14,974 bases of DNA from Bacillota bacterium (GCA_030597345.1 JAUVSA010000020.1:1-14974); one strand, 5' to 3'. Positions 1-7,014 are shown, numbered from the stretch's first letter. Numbers and translations are program-made. The notes: a model not told the origin generated them from the letters alone.

Positions 1-23
1 GAACATCAGAAAAGGCATAGACT

Positions 24-100
24 CCGTAGGGCAGGAGCTTGCTCCTGCCAGAGAACATGGCACAAGCAAGCTTGTGCCCTACGGGAGGGACTTGCCTCCC
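24..100. repeat. Cluster of perfect inverted repeats (REP-like, branched fold)
   Basis: Two adjacent perfect hairpins are visible: GGCAGGAGC (30-38) with GCTCCTGCC (41-49) around a 2-base loop, and GGCACAAGC (59-67) with GCTTGTGCC (70-78) around a 2-base loop. They are enclosed by an outer arm pair, CCGTAGGG (24-31) with CCCTACGG (77-84), whose inner bases overlap the hairpin arms, so alternative folds compete. A third hairpin, GGGAGG (83-88) with CCTCCC (95-100), follows. Paired, two-base-loop, GC-rich palindromes in non-coding DNA are the hallmark of dispersed REP/BIME-type repeats. No second copy lies in this window, so dispersal is inferred. Confidence 0.6.
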
Positions 101-129
101 TTCATTCTTGATCGCGAACATGTTTAGAA

Positions 130-251
130 GCTGTTTCATAACCGCCATCTGAGGTTATGAAGCAGCAGCACAAGCCGCCAGGCGCCAGCAGGCGCATTTC
201 ATGCCAGCGTCTCTAACGGACAGCCAGGCGAGTGAGGGTTATGAAATGCGC
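130..251. repeat. Non-coding element bounded by TTTCATAACC / GGTTATGAAA inverted repeats (MITE-like)
   Basis: GCTGTTTCATAACC (130-143) pairs with GGTTATGAAGCAGC (153-166), 13 of 14 positions. GCGCATTTCAT (192-202) pairs perfectly with ATGAAATGCGC (241-251). The core TTTCATAACC at 134-143 also recurs inverted as GGTTATGAAA at 237-246, so the stretch of about 120 bases starts and ends with related inverted sequence. It encodes no protein. The arrangement suggests a miniature inverted-repeat element or the remnant of an insertion sequence. No clear target-site duplication was found, so this is a structural call only. Confidence 0.4.
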
Positions 252-358
252 TCTACTCTTGAATACCATTCGAGCGGGAGAGTATCAACCGTCCGCTCGG
301 CCCGATGACGAACGAGGGGTCCCGGAAGGGAGCGCGGGACGATGCTGCAGGAGGGCCG
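252..358 (-). other. Non-coding 3' flank of the wecA-like gene with two weak stem-loops
   Basis: No convincing gene is present. Two inverted repeats occur downstream of the minus-strand wecA-like stop: GTCCCG (319-324) with CGGGAC (335-340), and CGAGCGG (271-277) with CCGCTCG (293-299). Neither is followed by a T tract on the minus strand, so they are at best weak termination or mRNA 3'-end structures. Confidence 0.3.
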
Positions 359-1318
359 TCACGTGAGGGATATCCAGATGGCGACACCGCCGCAGAGGGC
401 GGTGACGAGGTATGTGAGCAGGACGACGCGTGGTTCGGAGATGCCGAGCGCGATGAGGCGGTGGTGCAAGTGATCTCGGTCAGCAGCGAAGGCAGAGCGG
501 CCGGTGAGGTACCGCCTGACGGGGGATAGGGCGGTGTCCAGGAGAGGGACGGCAAGGACGAGCAGGGGGACGAAGATGGCAATGGCGGCGGCCATCTTGA
601 AAGCTCCCTGGATAGTCACCGCGGCGATGACGTAGCCGAGGAAGTAGGCGCCGGTATCTCCCATGAGGACGGAGGCCGGGTGCCAGTTCCAGGGAAGGAA
701 GCCGATGGCAGCGCCGGCGAGGCCGGCGCAGAGCAGGGCCACGGCTAGCTGGCCCCAGGCGAGGGCGATGAAGGCGAGGGCAACGCAGGCGATGGCGGCA
801 ACCCCGGCGGCGAGGCCGTCGAGGCCGTCGATGAGGTTTATGGCGTTGGTGACGCCCACCACCCAGATGATGGTGGCGGAGACGGCGAGCCAGGTTGGCA
901 GAGTGACCGCGTGGTGGCGTATGAAGGGATGAGAGATGATCTCGATGCTGACACCGGCCAGCAGGAGAGGAGCGACGGACACGATTTGCAGCACCAGCTT
1001 AGTCTTGGCAGGGATTCCTCTGCGATCGTCTACCAGGCCGACCAGGGAGATGAAGAGCGCGCCGCCGCAGATGCCGGCGAGGGCGCGGGCCGGCATCTGG
1101 TGGACGGTGCCGGCGGCCAGAGCAGCAGCAAGGAAGCCGAGGATGATGGCAATTCCACCCCAGGTGGGAAGGGGTCGCCGGTGAGTCTTCCTGGCGTCGG
1201 GCCGATCGAGAGCGCCACTGCGGGTCGCCAGCGCCCGCGCCAGCGGGGTAGCCCCGCAGGCGACGGCGGCCCCCACTCCGTAGGCCACGAGAATGGCGCC
1301 GGAGTCGTTGAGAGCCAT
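359..1318 (-). CDS. wecA: WecA/MraY-family polyprenyl-phosphate sugar-1-phosphate transferase
   Basis: This integral membrane enzyme of 319 aa transfers a sugar-1-phosphate (typically GlcNAc-1-P) from its UDP form to undecaprenyl phosphate, the first step of O-antigen, teichoic-acid or other lipid-linked glycan synthesis. Family signatures are all present: RKTHRRPLPTWGG (43-55), the VDD aspartates (97-98), the catalytic-loop sequence NAINLIDGLDG (158-168), MGDTGA (219-224) and DRDHLHHR (280-287), between about ten hydrophobic segments. The ATG at 1318 lies two bases after the upstream deaminase stop. A GTG at 1324 overlapping that stop (GTGA) is an alternative. It is the last gene of the rpiB operon, and translational coupling is likely. 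The motif spacing fits WecA/TagO better than MraY, but the sugar specificity cannot be read from the sequence. Confidence 0.9.
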   Translation of the reverse strand: MALNDSGAILVAYGVGAAVACGATPLARALATRSGALDRPDARKTHRRPLPTWGGIAIILGFLAAALAAGTVHQMPARALAGICGGALFISLVGLVDDRRGIPAKTKLVLQIVSVAPLLLAGVSIEIISHPFIRHHAVTLPTWLAVSATIIWVVGVTNAINLIDGLDGLAAGVAAIACVALAFIALAWGQLAVALLCAGLAGAAIGFLPWNWHPASVLMGDTGAYFLGYVIAAVTIQGAFKMAAAIAIFVPLLVLAVPLLDTALSPVRRYLTGRSAFAADRDHLHHRLIALGISEPRVVLLTYLVTALCGGVAIWISLT

Positions 1319-1320
1319 GG

Positions 1321-1794
1321 TCACGGCTCGTCCGCCGGTTCGCCGGAGGGGGGGATACGAACCAGTGGCACGTTTGCATGGCGGAGCATGTCGAGGGAGA
1401 GCTGATCGGGGTAGTCGCCCTCGTAGACGACGCGATCGACGCCCGCGTTGATGAGCATCTTGGCGCAGGTGATACAGGGCTGAGTGGTGCAGTAGAGGAC
1501 TGAGCCGCGGGTGGTAACACCATGGAGGGCGGCTTGGATGATGGCGTTCTGCTCGGCGTGAAGGGCGCGGCACAGCTCCTGGCGCTGGCCGGAAGGGATA
1601 CCGAGCTCATCCCGGAGGCAGCCAACATCCTCGCAGTGGGGAAGGTGGGCAGGTGCGCCATTGTAGCCGGTTGTGAGGATTCGCTTGTCGCGGACGAGGA
1701 GAGCGCCGACATGGCGCCGGAGGCAGGTGGAGCGGCGGGCCACGACGCGGGCCATCTCGAGGAAGTACTGGTCCCAACTGGGCCGGTCGCGCAC
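1321..1794 (-). CDS. comEB: dCMP deaminase (zinc cytidine/deoxycytidylate deaminase family)
   Basis: A cytosolic enzyme of 157 aa that converts dCMP to dUMP, supplying thymidylate synthesis. The zinc site is complete: HAE (H79, E81 as general base) and PCITC (C107, C110). Extra Cys/His residues near C24, H53, C54, C59 and C75 match the second structural metal site common in dCMP deaminases, and RHVGALLVRDKRIL and TTGYNG (41-46) are typical of the family. The start is GTG at 1794, six bases after an AGGAG lying in the end of rpiB, whose stop is three bases upstream, so the two genes are almost certainly cotranscribed and coupled. In Firmicutes the equivalent gene is called comEB, which is why the symbol is used. 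A general CMP/dCMP deaminase role is equally possible. Confidence 0.9.
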   Translation of the reverse strand: MRDRPSWDQYFLEMARVVARRSTCLRRHVGALLVRDKRILTTGYNGAPAHLPHCEDVGCLRDELGIPSGQRQELCRALHAEQNAIIQAALHGVTTRGSVLYCTTQPCITCAKMLINAGVDRVVYEGDYPDQLSLDMLRHANVPLVRIPPSGEPADEP

Positions 1795-1797
1795 CGG

Positions 1798-2253
1798 TCA
1801 CTCCTGCTCCACGGGCTCTAAGCGGGAGATCTTCTCGACTCGGCGGCGGTGTCGTTCCTCGCCGCTGAAGGAGGCGGACAGCCAGGCGGCGAGGATCTCT
1901 TCGGCCAACCTGGCGGCGACAACACTGGCACCCAGGCAGAGGACGTTGGCGTCGTTGTGAAGTCGGCTCAGGCGGGCGGAGAAGGTGTCGTGGCAGAGCG
2001 CGGCGCGCACGCCGGGAAGCTTGTTAGCGGCGATACAGCTCCCGATGCCTGTCGAGCAGATCACGATGCCCAGGTCCGCTCTGCCCGTTCGGACAGCTTC
2101 GCCCACGGCGACCGCGAAGTCGGGGTAGTCGTCGGCGGGATCCAGGGCGTGAGGGCCGACATCGTTGACTTCCGTGTCTCGCGCGGCGAGCCAGTCGCGC
2201 AAGTGTTCCTTGAGCTGATAGCCCACATGATCTGAGCCGATGGCGACTCGCAT
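1798..2253 (-). CDS. rpiB: Ribose-5-phosphate isomerase B
   Basis: Interconverts ribulose 5-phosphate and ribose 5-phosphate in the cytosolic pentose phosphate pathway. The 151-aa length matches RpiB/LacAB proteins. Visible hallmarks are GSDHVG (6-11) at the N terminus, DYPD (42-45), the catalytic Cys and anion hole CSTGIG (66-71), and HNDANVLCLG (99-108). The ATG at 2253 has a strong AGGAGG four bases upstream, supporting this start. It is the first gene of the three-gene unit with dCMP deaminase and the WecA-like transferase. A 95-base non-coding gap separates it from the histidine kinase upstream, in which no clear promoter was seen. Allose-6-phosphate isomerase activity is a known side function of the family and cannot be excluded. 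Confidence 0.95.
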   Translation of the reverse strand: MRVAIGSDHVGYQLKEHLRDWLAARDTEVNDVGPHALDPADDYPDFAVAVGEAVRTGRADLGIVICSTGIGSCIAANKLPGVRAALCHDTFSARLSRLHNDANVLCLGASVVAARLAEEILAAWLSASFSGEERHRRRVEKISRLEPVEQE

Positions 2254-2348
2254 AAGGCCTCCTGATGAGATTCGCGACTCGGGCCGAAAGCAGAGTCTCC
2301 GTGCCGGGGACCTGAAGAGTCCAGCGCGTCCGGAAGCGCGCGGGGCGC

Positions 2349-4115
2349 TCAGGAGGACCCGGCTGGAGGTGACTCGCCCGGGTTGGACTCAGCGGCAGCC
2401 GGCTCGCCAGCAGCTGACTGGCCGGACAGATCGTCCCGGGAGAGGCCCCTGGGAAGCACGAACGTGAAGGTGGATCCGACACCGAGTTTGCTCTCGACGG
2501 ACACTTCGCCCTTGTGCGCTTCCACCAAGTGCTTGACGAGATGGAGCCCTATTCCCGTGCCATACTGCTTGCGCGAGTCGCGAGAGTCGACCCGGTGGAA
2601 ACGAGTGAAGAGCCGACTGATCTGTTCCTCCGCTACGCCGATACCCTCGTCGCTGATACTGACGGCTATGTTGTCACCGACATCCCGAGCGTGGACGGTG
2701 ATCTTGCCGCCGTCGGGGCTGTACTTGATGGCGTTGGACAGAAGATTGGTGAGGATCTGGTCCATCTTGTCGCGGTCGGCGGTGACGTTTGACAGATCGT
2801 CCTGGATAATGATCTCGAACTCGTGCCTGTGAGTGTAGGAGCGCTGGCTCTCCACGACCTGGTTGATGACTTGCGCGAGATCGAACTCACTCAGGACGAG
2901 GTCGAGGGCGCGTCCGGACTCGATGCGGGAGAGGTTGAGCAGGTCGCTGATGAGGCGGACGAGACGGTCGCACTCTGCGTCGATGATGTTATAGAACTCC
3001 AGCTGAGTGTCGCGGTCGTAGTAGCCATCGGTGTCTTCCAGGAGGGTGCGAATGAAGCCCTTGATAGAGGTGAGGGGAGTGCGGAGCTCGTGGGAGACGG
3101 TGGAGACGAACTCGCTCTTCATACGCTCGACGCTGCGAAGTTCGGTGATGTCGTTGAAGGTGGCGATCACCCCGGCGACATCGCCGTTGTCGCCCGTGAG
3201 GCAGGAGGTCTGTACCTGGTAGATCCGTTCCTCGGGAGAGAAGACGGAGAGCTCTGCGGTCGCCTCCGAGCTCCCGCTGAGGCAGGAGCGGATGAGCTCG
3301 TGAACCGCCTCGTCCTCAATCACCTGCGAGAGGGGCTTGCCGGTGCCGTCGTCGGCAGAGATGCCGAATATGTGCCTGGCGGCGGAGTTCATGAGGCGCA
3401 CCCGGCTATCGGCGCCGACAACGAGGACGCCCGCGAGCATGCCCTGAAGCGTGCGCTCCAGCTCTCGCTTCTCGTCGGAGACAGCGATGTAGAGCTTGGC
3501 GCTGGAGATGACGGAGGCGGCACTCTTGGCGAGAGCGGTGATGAGAGTGATGTCCTCTTCCGCGAAGCGACCGTTGTTGCGTTTGTTGAAGACGTGGAAG
3601 ACGCCGATGTTGTTCTTCTCGACGACCATGCCCTCTGCGTCCTTGCGCTCTATGACCAGGGGGACCGTAAGGACGTTGCGGACATTGAGCAGCGCGACGT
3701 TCTCCTTCACCGTGCGGGGGTCACTGGTGGCGTCGTCGGTGATGATGGGGCGGCTCTCACGAAATACCTGGCCGGAAATGCCTTGGGTGGCACGAACGCG
3801 AAAGATACCGACCTCTTCCTCGGTGAGCCCGAGCGCCGGCCACTGTGCGACCAGCCCCCCCGTTTCGGGCTCATAGAGCATGAGAGCGGCCTTCTCGGCC
3901 TGCAGGATCATGCCCACGCGGCGCAGGAACCACCGGAGGGTTGCCTCCAGCTCGGCCGAGGTGGTGATGGGTGCGGTGGCGCTGGAGGAGGTATCTTGGA
4001 GCTCCGCCTCGAGCTGTCGTCTTACCTCTTGGAGTTCTGCGATCTGCGCCCGCAGACGATCGAGTTCGGCGCGGATCTCGTCGTCTTGTCGGCCCGAAGT
4101 TGTCTGTTCTGTCAA
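2349..4115 (-). CDS. Soluble GAF-PAS sensor histidine kinase
   Basis: A 588-aa two-component sensor kinase. Domain order: short coiled coil (about 12-42), GAF domain (about 52-210), PAS (about 220-328), HisKA with phospho-acceptor H342 in SHELRTP (341-347), and HATPase_c with N box (N457, N461), G1 box DEGIG (489-493) and G2 box GTGIGL (519-524). It ends in an Ala/Pro/Ser/Glu-rich tail (about 560-588). No transmembrane segment or signal peptide is visible, so it should sense a cytoplasmic signal. The frame stays open far into galT, but the likely start is the TTG at 4115: 10 bases after the galT stop and preceded by GAGG eight bases upstream, which overlaps that stop. This implies coupling to galT. 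No response regulator lies beside it (orphan kinase), and the ligand is unknown. Confidence 0.88.
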   Translation of the reverse strand: MTEQTTSGRQDDEIRAELDRLRAQIAELQEVRRQLEAELQDTSSSATAPITTSAELEATLRWFLRRVGMILQAEKAALMLYEPETGGLVAQWPALGLTEEEVGIFRVRATQGISGQVFRESRPIITDDATSDPRTVKENVALLNVRNVLTVPLVIERKDAEGMVVEKNNIGVFHVFNKRNNGRFAEEDITLITALAKSAASVISSAKLYIAVSDEKRELERTLQGMLAGVLVVGADSRVRLMNSAARHIFGISADDGTGKPLSQVIEDEAVHELIRSCLSGSSEATAELSVFSPEERIYQVQTSCLTGDNGDVAGVIATFNDITELRSVERMKSEFVSTVSHELRTPLTSIKGFIRTLLEDTDGYYDRDTQLEFYNIIDAECDRLVRLISDLLNLSRIESGRALDLVLSEFDLAQVINQVVESQRSYTHRHEFEIIIQDDLSNVTADRDKMDQILTNLLSNAIKYSPDGGKITVHARDVGDNIAVSISDEGIGVAEEQISRLFTRFHRVDSRDSRKQYGTGIGLHLVKHLVEAHKGEVSVESKLGVGSTFTFVLPRGLSRDDLSGQSAAGEPAAAESNPGESPPAGSS

Positions 4116-4125
4116 ACCACTATCC

Positions 4126-5211
4126 TCAAGGATGGGAGGTTGGTGCCTGCTCGCCGGGATTCTCTGAGCCGACGGTGGTCTCTTCCCGTACCGGCGCTGC
4201 CGCCTGGAGGTCGATCTCCCGGAGGCACTCGGCGGCCACTTCCGGGGGAGTGATGTTGATGTAGATACCAGTACCCATTTCGAACCCGGCGGCAATCGTC
4301 AGGCGGGGAAAGATCTGCAAATGCCAATGGAAATCGTCTTTCTCGTCGTCGCCGCACGGTGCGGTGTGGATGTTGTAGTTGTAGGGGGGATCGTCGAGAC
4401 AGAAGTGGAGTCGCTGCAGGACTTCTCCGAGCATGGCGGCAAAGGCAGTCTGCTCTTCGGCGGAGATGGCAGCAAAGGAAGCGCCGTGCCGTTTGGGCAG
4501 CAGCCAGGTCTCGAAGGGGTACTTGGCGGCATAGGGTTCGAGAGCGACGAAGTGGTCGTTCTGAGAAACGAGGCGTACTCCCTCATCTGCCTCCTGGCGG
4601 AGTATGTCGCAGTAGACACAGCGGTCGCGGTACTCTCGGTAGCGACGCGCGCCCTCCAGCTCGGCGGCCACCTGGCCGGGGACCACGGGAGTGGCCACTA
4701 GCTGGGAGTGCGGATGGGCGAGCGAAGCCCCCGCCACGCGGCCGTAGTTGCGGAAGATGAGGATGTGCTTGAGGCGGGGGTCCTTCTTCAGGTCGAGATA
4801 GCGAGCGCGGTAACCCCACAAGACGTCCTCGACCTGGCGAGTATCGAGGAACGGAAGTTGCTTGTCGTGCTCGGGAGTCTCGATGATGATCTCGTGGGCG
4901 CCGACGCCGTTCATCCAGTCGTACATGCCGAACCCGGCCTTGTTGAGGTCGCCCTCGATGGCGAGGGCGGGGAACTTGTTGGGGACAACCCGGATCCACC
5001 AGCCGGGACCGTTGCGCTGGCTTCCCGGCTGTCGGAAGGCCATGATCTCAGGAGGGGTCAGGGACTCGTTGCCCGGGCAGAAAGGGCAAGTCTCCCCTTC
5101 GTCCGAGTGGTGGCCCGGAGAGTGCCCGGCGAAGTCGCTCGGGCGCCTGGAGCGTTCGCTGGCAACCACTACCCACTCGCCGGTAACGGGGTCACGCCGT
5201 AGCTCAGGCAT
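4126..5211 (-). CDS. galT: Galactose-1-phosphate uridylyltransferase family protein
   Basis: A 361-aa HIT-superfamily nucleotidyltransferase. GalT swaps UMP between UDP-glucose and galactose 1-phosphate in the Leloir pathway. Seen in the sequence: N-terminal RRDPVTGEWVVVA (5-17), metal-site CPFC (C42, C45), H115, active-site HPHSQ (166-170, nucleophile H168), a second CxxC (C198, C201) and FHWHLQIFPR (294-303). Serine replaces the glycine of the enterobacterial HPHGQ. HPHSQ is also found in ADP-glucose phosphorylase-like relatives, so the substrate could be another sugar phosphate. The ATG at 5211 has GAGGG seven bases upstream. A 36-codon ORF ends directly at this ATG, and the histidine kinase follows 10 bases downstream. 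No galK or galE is visible in the window. Confidence 0.88.
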   Translation of the reverse strand: MPELRRDPVTGEWVVVASERSRRPSDFAGHSPGHHSDEGETCPFCPGNESLTPPEIMAFRQPGSQRNGPGWWIRVVPNKFPALAIEGDLNKAGFGMYDWMNGVGAHEIIIETPEHDKQLPFLDTRQVEDVLWGYRARYLDLKKDPRLKHILIFRNYGRVAGASLAHPHSQLVATPVVPGQVAAELEGARRYREYRDRCVYCDILRQEADEGVRLVSQNDHFVALEPYAAKYPFETWLLPKRHGASFAAISAEEQTAFAAMLGEVLQRLHFCLDDPPYNYNIHTAPCGDDEKDDFHWHLQIFPRLTIAAGFEMGTGIYINITPPEVAAECLREIDLQAAAPVREETTVGSENPGEQAPTSHP

Positions 5212-5322
5212 TCATGATCCCTCGGGCGCAGATGCCCCTGGCGTCACCGGCGCGGCAGGCCGCGCGAGCGCTCCTACTCGGTGTTCCGTCAGCTCGAGCT
5301 GTCGGTCCTCACTCTTTTTCAT
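5212..5322 (-). CDS. Possible 36-aa leader ORF abutting galT
   Basis: An ATG at 5322 opens a 36-codon frame beginning MKKSEDRQLELTEH and ending APEGS, with a TGA at 5214-5212 immediately followed by the galT ATG, in the same frame. The galT Shine-Dalgarno (GAGGG) lies within its last codons. The frame has no strong ribosome-binding site of its own, and its Ala/Pro/Gly-rich second half looks like ordinary high-GC sequence. If translated, it could couple initiation at galT or act as a short upstream ORF. I do not recognise the peptide, and it may be chance. Confidence 0.25.
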   Translation of the reverse strand: MKKSEDRQLELTEHRVGALARPAAPVTPGASAPEGS

Positions 5323-5661
5323 GCGACTCGCGCGACTCGTGGTCGAAGGTATGGCCGGTCTTACGCTGTCAGCGTTTCGACTCGACCGTCCGGCTCGGCT
5401 GGCCTAACCGACAACTCGCCTCGGCCTGCGGCCCACAGAAGTCGCTGCTCCGTCCGTCCTCGACGCGGCAGCAACCGCCGGCGTCGCAGACAGAGGCAAC
5501 GGCGATCGCCGAGACATGAGCGAGACTAACCTCATCCTCTGGGCAGCTAGATCAGGGCCCCGGAGTCGGCCACTGTAACCGCCGCCTCCAAGACCGGCGC
5601 GCCGGGTGCGGCCGCCATCAACGCTCCCCACATTCCTGTGCTGTCGCTCACGCACTAGGGA
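5212..5661 (-). other. Long untranslated leader of the galT-kinase operon
   Basis: The promoter at 5669-5698 would start transcription near 5661, leaving about 450 bases before the galT ATG. I see no recognisable tRNA, T-box, or known riboswitch core in it. It contains the 36-codon ORF next to galT and an unconvincing 83-codon GTG-started frame (5655-5404). On the plus strand it is C-rich, unlike the flanking genes. The length suggests room for an attenuator or a structured RNA, but no specific fold is supported by reading alone. Confidence 0.35.
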
Positions 5662-5668
5662 CAGGAGT

Positions 5669-5698
5669 ATTCTATACCAGCGGTGTTTGCCTTGTCAA
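5669..5698 (-). promoter_or_regulatory. Sigma70-type promoter for galT-histidine kinase
   Basis: Reading the minus strand: a perfect -35 TTGACA (5698-5693), an 18-base spacer and -10 TAGAAT (5674-5669, 5 of 6 consensus). An overlapping TATAGA (5676-5671) gives a 16-base spacer. It lies in the gap just downstream of the ychF stop and points to galT. Confidence 0.65.
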
Positions 5699-5737
5699 CC
5701 CGCGCCCGAGCTGACCGGGGGTCAAGGAGCCTGCCAG

Positions 5738-6814
5738 CTAGACATTAAAGCGAACCAGGATTACATCTCCCTCTTGCAGCGGGTAATCGCGGCCCTCGGT
5801 GCGGACATGGCCGGTGCGATGGGCCTCCTGCCAGGAGCCGAGTCGGTCAAGGTCGTCGAAACCGATCACCTCGGCTCGGATGAAGCCGCGCTCCATGTCG
5901 GTATGGATACGACCGGCGGCGGCGGCGACGGGAGTACCTGTGGGAACGGCCCAGGCACGCGCCTCCGCGCCGACCCCGGTGAAGAAAGTCAGCAGACCGA
6001 GCGCTTCATAGCAGGCGCGGATAACGCGCTCCAGGCAGGAGGAGGAGATGCCCATCTCGGCCGCGAAGGCAGGGCGCTCCTCGTCGTCCAGCTCGGCCAG
6101 GTCGGACTCGAGCTTGCCCGTGAGAGGGACCACTTGACCGCTCACGCCCCGAGCCAGCTTCGCCACGGCCTCGGCGGCGGGGGCATCTTCCTCGTCTGCG
6201 TTCGCCAGGTAGACCTCCGGCTTGTCGGTCAGGAGGCGGATCTCCGCGGTGGCGAGGATCTGCTGGCGGTCGGGGACGGTGCGGGCAGGGTGGCCCGCGT
6301 CGAGGTGCTGCGAGAGACGAGCCAGCGCCTCCGACTCTCGCTGCGCCTCCTGGGCACGCGCTTTCACAGAGGAGGCAATCTTCTGTTGCCGGCGGCGAAC
6401 GGTTTCGAGATCGGCGAGGATGAGTTCAAGCTCCACAATGTCGACGTCGCGCGCGGGGTCGAGAGTCCCCTCGACATGAGGCACTTGCGAGTCGGCAAAG
6501 CAGCGAACCACGTGCAGGATGGCGTCGACTTCTCGGATTTCCGCGAGGAATTGGTTGCCCAATCCCTCGCCCGTGCTGGCACCCTTCACGAGCCCGGCGA
6601 TGTCGATGAACTCGATAGCAGCGGGAACGGCACGGTCCTGTTCGAAGACCTCGGCCACGCGCGCCAGGCGTGGGTCAGGTACGGAGACGCGGGCGCGATT
6701 GGGCTCAATGGTGCAGAAGGCGTAGCTGGAGACTTTGGCGCCGGCTTTGGAGAGGGCATTGAAGACGGTTGACTTGCCCACGTTGGGCAGCCCGACGATG
6801 CCGATGCTCAGCAT
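5738..6814 (-). CDS. ychF: YchF/OLA1-family ribosome-associated ATPase
   Basis: A 358-aa Obg-related P-loop ATPase that binds ribosomes and is linked to translation and stress control. Seen: G1 P-loop GLPNVGKST (8-16), switch segment YAFCTIEPN (31-39; family usually YPFCTIEPN, so Pro to Ala), DIAGLVKGAS (71-80) with EGLGNQFL, and NADE (205-208) in place of the GTPase NKxD, which is the known reason this family prefers ATP. A helical insertion follows around 130-180, and a C-terminal TGS domain runs from about 276, including the family motifs AAAAGRIHTDMERGFIRAEV (297-316) and EGDVILVRFNV (348-358). Full length. The ATG at 6814 has AAGG three bases upstream. It is downstream of the MerR-like gene, separated by a 24-bp repeat array, and probably shares its promoter. 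Confidence 0.96.
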   Translation of the reverse strand: MLSIGIVGLPNVGKSTVFNALSKAGAKVSSYAFCTIEPNRARVSVPDPRLARVAEVFEQDRAVPAAIEFIDIAGLVKGASTGEGLGNQFLAEIREVDAILHVVRCFADSQVPHVEGTLDPARDVDIVELELILADLETVRRRQQKIASSVKARAQEAQRESEALARLSQHLDAGHPARTVPDRQQILATAEIRLLTDKPEVYLANADEEDAPAAEAVAKLARGVSGQVVPLTGKLESDLAELDDEERPAFAAEMGISSSCLERVIRACYEALGLLTFFTGVGAEARAWAVPTGTPVAAAAGRIHTDMERGFIRAEVIGFDDLDRLGSWQEAHRTGHVRTEGRDYPLQEGDVILVRFNV

Positions 6815-6855
6815 CGGCCTTGCACCAGTTGCCGGATTTCGCTCATGGCTGCGGG

Positions 6856-7014
6856 CCCGGAGGGGCTATTGGTGAGGCGCCCGGAGGGGCGATTGGTGAG
6901 GCGCCCGGAGGGGCGATTGGTGAGGCGCCTGGAGGGGCGCTTGGTGAGGCGCCCGCAGGGGCGATTGGTGAGGCGCCCGGCGGGGCGCTTGGTCAGGCGT
7001 CCGGCGGGGCGCTT
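6856..7014. repeat. 24-bp minisatellite, six full copies plus a partial
   Basis: The unit CCCGGAGGGGCGATTGGTGAGGCG starts at 6856, 6880, 6904, 6928, 6952 and 6976, with a partial copy from 7000. Copies 2 and 3 are identical; the others differ by one to four bases. The unit is eight codons, and the last one and a half copies encode the C terminus of the MerR-like protein. Read in that gene's frame beyond its TGA (6995-6993), all remaining copies stay open for 49 codons as an SPIAPPGA-type repeat to a TGA at 6845-6843. The stop arises where one copy has TGA instead of TCA (Ser). Direct tandem repeats without spacers, so not CRISPR. Confidence 0.9.

Noticed and set aside
359..1573. Longer 404-codon version of the wecA-like gene
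   Set aside because: The extra N terminus overlaps the complete dCMP deaminase and is Arg/His-rich nonsense. Family similarity starts near the ATG at 1318.
2823..4253. 476-codon plus-strand open frame
   Set aside because: It is antisense to the well-supported histidine kinase and part of galT, and reflects high GC with strong third-position bias. The Asp/Glu/Val/Gly-rich translation has no domain.
2349..4295. 648-codon version of the histidine kinase starting inside galT
   Set aside because: The extra 60 codons run through the galT C-terminal coding region and lack similarity to kinases. TTG at 4115 with a Shine-Dalgarno is a better start.
5404..5655. 83-codon GTG-started frame in the galT leader
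   Set aside because: Arg/Gly/Ala-rich composition, no ribosome-binding site, starts almost at the predicted transcription start and has no recognisable feature.
5212..5661. Known riboswitch, T-box or tRNA in the galT leader
   Set aside because: No conserved core motif (T-box sequence, tRNA T-loop or acceptor pairing) could be found by reading; only the length is suggestive.
5606..6772. 388-codon plus-strand open frame
   Set aside because: Lies opposite ychF, whose every family motif is intact. A shadow frame.
6856..7014. CRISPR array
   Set aside because: The 24-bp units are directly adjacent with no spacers, and no cas genes are present. A tandem minisatellite.
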